Positions 6,882 through 7,850 of a stretch of 7,850 nt of DNA are shown here, piece by piece (positions within the stretch are counted from its first letter, which is position 1; each line of letters begins with the position of its first letter). This stretch comes from JARRRL01 sp037380725. GTDB lineage: Bacteria; Pseudomonadota; Gammaproteobacteria; Pseudomonadales; JANQJO01. A program made the position numbers and the translations under genes. The stretch covers positions 1 through 7,850 of the forward strand of contig JARRRL010000142.1 in NCBI GenBank assembly GCA_037380725.1, in the 5' to 3' direction. The notes beneath the pieces are model-generated. The model was not told the DNA's origin, did not search any database, and was given only the letters and a program-made list of their open reading frames with translations.

Positions 6882-7627
6882 GTGGACAATATACAAATAC
6901 TGCTCCAAGCACCTATTTTAAATCTGCAACTGCTCATTGACGGTTTGCTCGTCGGCGCTATTTTTGCTCTGGCCGCTTACGGCATGGCGCTGGTGTGGGG
7001 CGTGATGAATATCATCAATTTGTCACAAGGTGAGTTCGTGATGTTGGGCGGTTTCGTGGCGGTGCAGCTCGCCGACAAGGGGATACACCCTTTGTACGGT
7101 ATCCCCGTGGCGGCAATCGTGCTCTTTGTCTTGGGTTGGCTGCTCTATCGCGTCGTGATTCATCGCGTTGTCGATCGGGATTTATTTATTTCCATACTGG
7201 CCACTTTTGGTATCAGTATTTTGCTGCAACAACTGGCCAATCAAATTTTTGGCGCTGATGTGCGCACCGCCAAAGGGGAATTCAGAACCTTGTTCTTTTT
7301 TGATGACATGGTCACCATCAGCAGCATTAAGTTACTGGCATTTGGACTGGCGCTGTTTGTGGGGGCGCGTTGGTGGCTATGACCTGGGTAATTCACCCTT
7401 ATCTGGGACTGTCCTACACAATCCGATCATTTGTGATTGTCATTACCGCAGGCTTGGGCAATTTACTGGGTGTCATTATCGCCAGTATCGGCTTAGGTGC
7501 CACCGAAAGCTTTGCGGGGTTTATTCTCGGTGTGGAATACCAGTCCGCATTTGTCTTTTCATTGCTGGTGCTGATTTTAGTGGTCCGTCATCATTTGCTC
7601 GCTCGTAAGCGCCAATGTTTACGTTAG
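6882..7627 (+). pseudogene. livH: LivH-type permease, broken by an internal deletion and frameshift
   Basis: This is the remains of the first inner-membrane permease of the HAAT transporter. The first frame (6882-7382, 166 codons, GTG start with AGAAGG six bases upstream) shows the LivH hallmark GLLVGAIFALAAYGMALVWG (21-40) and NLSQGEFVMLGGF (47-59). It runs to FVGARWWL and then stops. The second frame, which opens about 12 bases before that stop, reads ALVAMTWVIHPYLGLSYT onwards, the normal carboxyl third of LivH with ITAGLGNLLGVIIASIGLG. What lies between in intact LivH proteins, roughly 50 residues with the basic cytoplasmic loop (R-T-x-x-G-x-A-I/L-R-A type) that docks on LivG/LivF, is absent. 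The junction bases GGCGCGTTGGTGGCT (7364-7378) make sense in both frames, as expected for deletion between short repeats. The two pieces total about 248 codons against roughly 290-308 for the family. Unless the sequence is wrong here, this permease cannot work. Confidence 0.85.
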
Positions 7628-7646
7628 TGTTTACAGAAAGGTTTAC
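7617..7646 (+). repeat. Three GTTTAC units at a 12-bp period across the livH stop
   Basis: GTTTAC occurs at 7617-7622, 7629-7634 and 7641-7646, exactly 12 bp apart, with GTTAGT and AGAAAG between. The run starts inside the last livH codons and continues into the 70-bp gap before livM. It may be chance or short iterated binding sites. No terminator hairpin is evident in this gap. Confidence 0.35.
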
Positions 7647-7697
7647 GGTAACGATCAACGGCTACCATTTATTTGTTTTCAGTGCGCAAAAAATACT

Positions 7698-7850
7698 ATG
7701 ATCGATTTTAGAAAAATAAACAAAGAATGGATGCTCATCATCACGATCGCTGTGATGGCATTGATTGTGCCCGCACTTTTACCTCATTTTCTGACTCAAT
7801 TTGCTTTCCTGTGGATGATGGTGGTGTTCGCCTTGACCTGGGACTTGCTG
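7698..7850 (+). CDS. livM: LivM-type permease, amino-terminal part (runs off the window)
   Basis: Only the first 51 codons are present. They read MIDFRKINKEWMLIITIAVM, then ALIVPALLPHFLTQFAFLW and MMVVFALTWDLL. This is a short basic cytoplasmic start, a first transmembrane helix with Pro at its end, and the start of a second helix ending in the A-L-T-W-D-L-L step typical of LivM permeases of this transporter class. Together with LivH it would form the membrane channel, driven by LivG and LivF ATPases that presumably follow outside the window. The ribosome binding site is poor (an A-run and no clear AGGAG), and the gap from livH is 70 bp, longer than usual for tightly coupled liv genes. No break is seen in the part available. 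Confidence 0.75.
   Translation, partial: MIDFRKINKEWMLIITIAVMALIVPALLPHFLTQFAFLWMMVVFALTWDLL

Noticed and set aside
7364..7382. Programmed ribosomal frameshift explaining the two livH frames
   Set aside because: No slippery heptamer or downstream structure is apparent, and a frameshift would not restore the missing ~50 residues.
7168..7608. 146-codon frame over livH
   Set aside because: It is the third frame across livH and gives a Cys/His-rich low-sense translation; the Liv family signal is in the other two frames.

Overview
The window is ordinary bacterial chromosome, most likely from a gammaproteobacterium of medium GC content. The evidence for that placement is indirect: Shine-Dalgarno-led genes, wide AT-rich intergenic gaps, a MAPEG-family protein, a glutaryl-CoA dehydrogenase and a branched-chain-amino-acid-type (HAAT/Liv) ABC transporter. 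I cannot name a genus. I see no phage, insertion sequence, CRISPR array, tRNA or rRNA.

Left half (1-3800), all on the minus strand. First comes a small integral membrane protein built of four DUF347/COG4705-type repeats (196-933), with a plausible sigma70 promoter and an upstream 12-bp inverted repeat. A gene-free stretch of about 400-500 bp follows. Next is a 502-residue haem peroxidase of the animal (myeloperoxidase-like) superfamily (1470-2978), with its active-site residues intact. Its upstream region carries a perfect TATAAT -10 box and a 14-bp tandem duplication. The last of the three is a four-helix MAPEG membrane protein (3336-3800). These look like three separate transcription units. 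A loose common theme of redox, detoxification and membrane functions is possible but unproven.

Right half (4086-7850), all on the plus strand: glutaryl-CoA dehydrogenase (gcdH), a periplasmic substrate-binding protein of the Liv/HAAT family, its LivH-type permease, and the start of the LivM-type permease, which runs off the window edge. The arrangement suggests that the transporter feeds a substrate of the glutarate/lysine-type degradation route into the cell, where GcdH converts glutaryl-CoA to crotonyl-CoA and CO2. The link is inferred from gene order only.

The most notable anomaly is in livH. About 50 codons, including the cytoplasmic loop that couples to the ATPase, are missing. The two remaining parts lie in different frames and meet at a short stretch that reads sensibly in both frames. 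This looks like a small deletion that has broken the permease, or an assembly or sequencing error. A second pattern is that three different intergenic regions each carry a short tandem direct repeat (11-14 bp units, period 15-17 bp) just upstream of a gene. I found no convincing undescribed multi-gene system.
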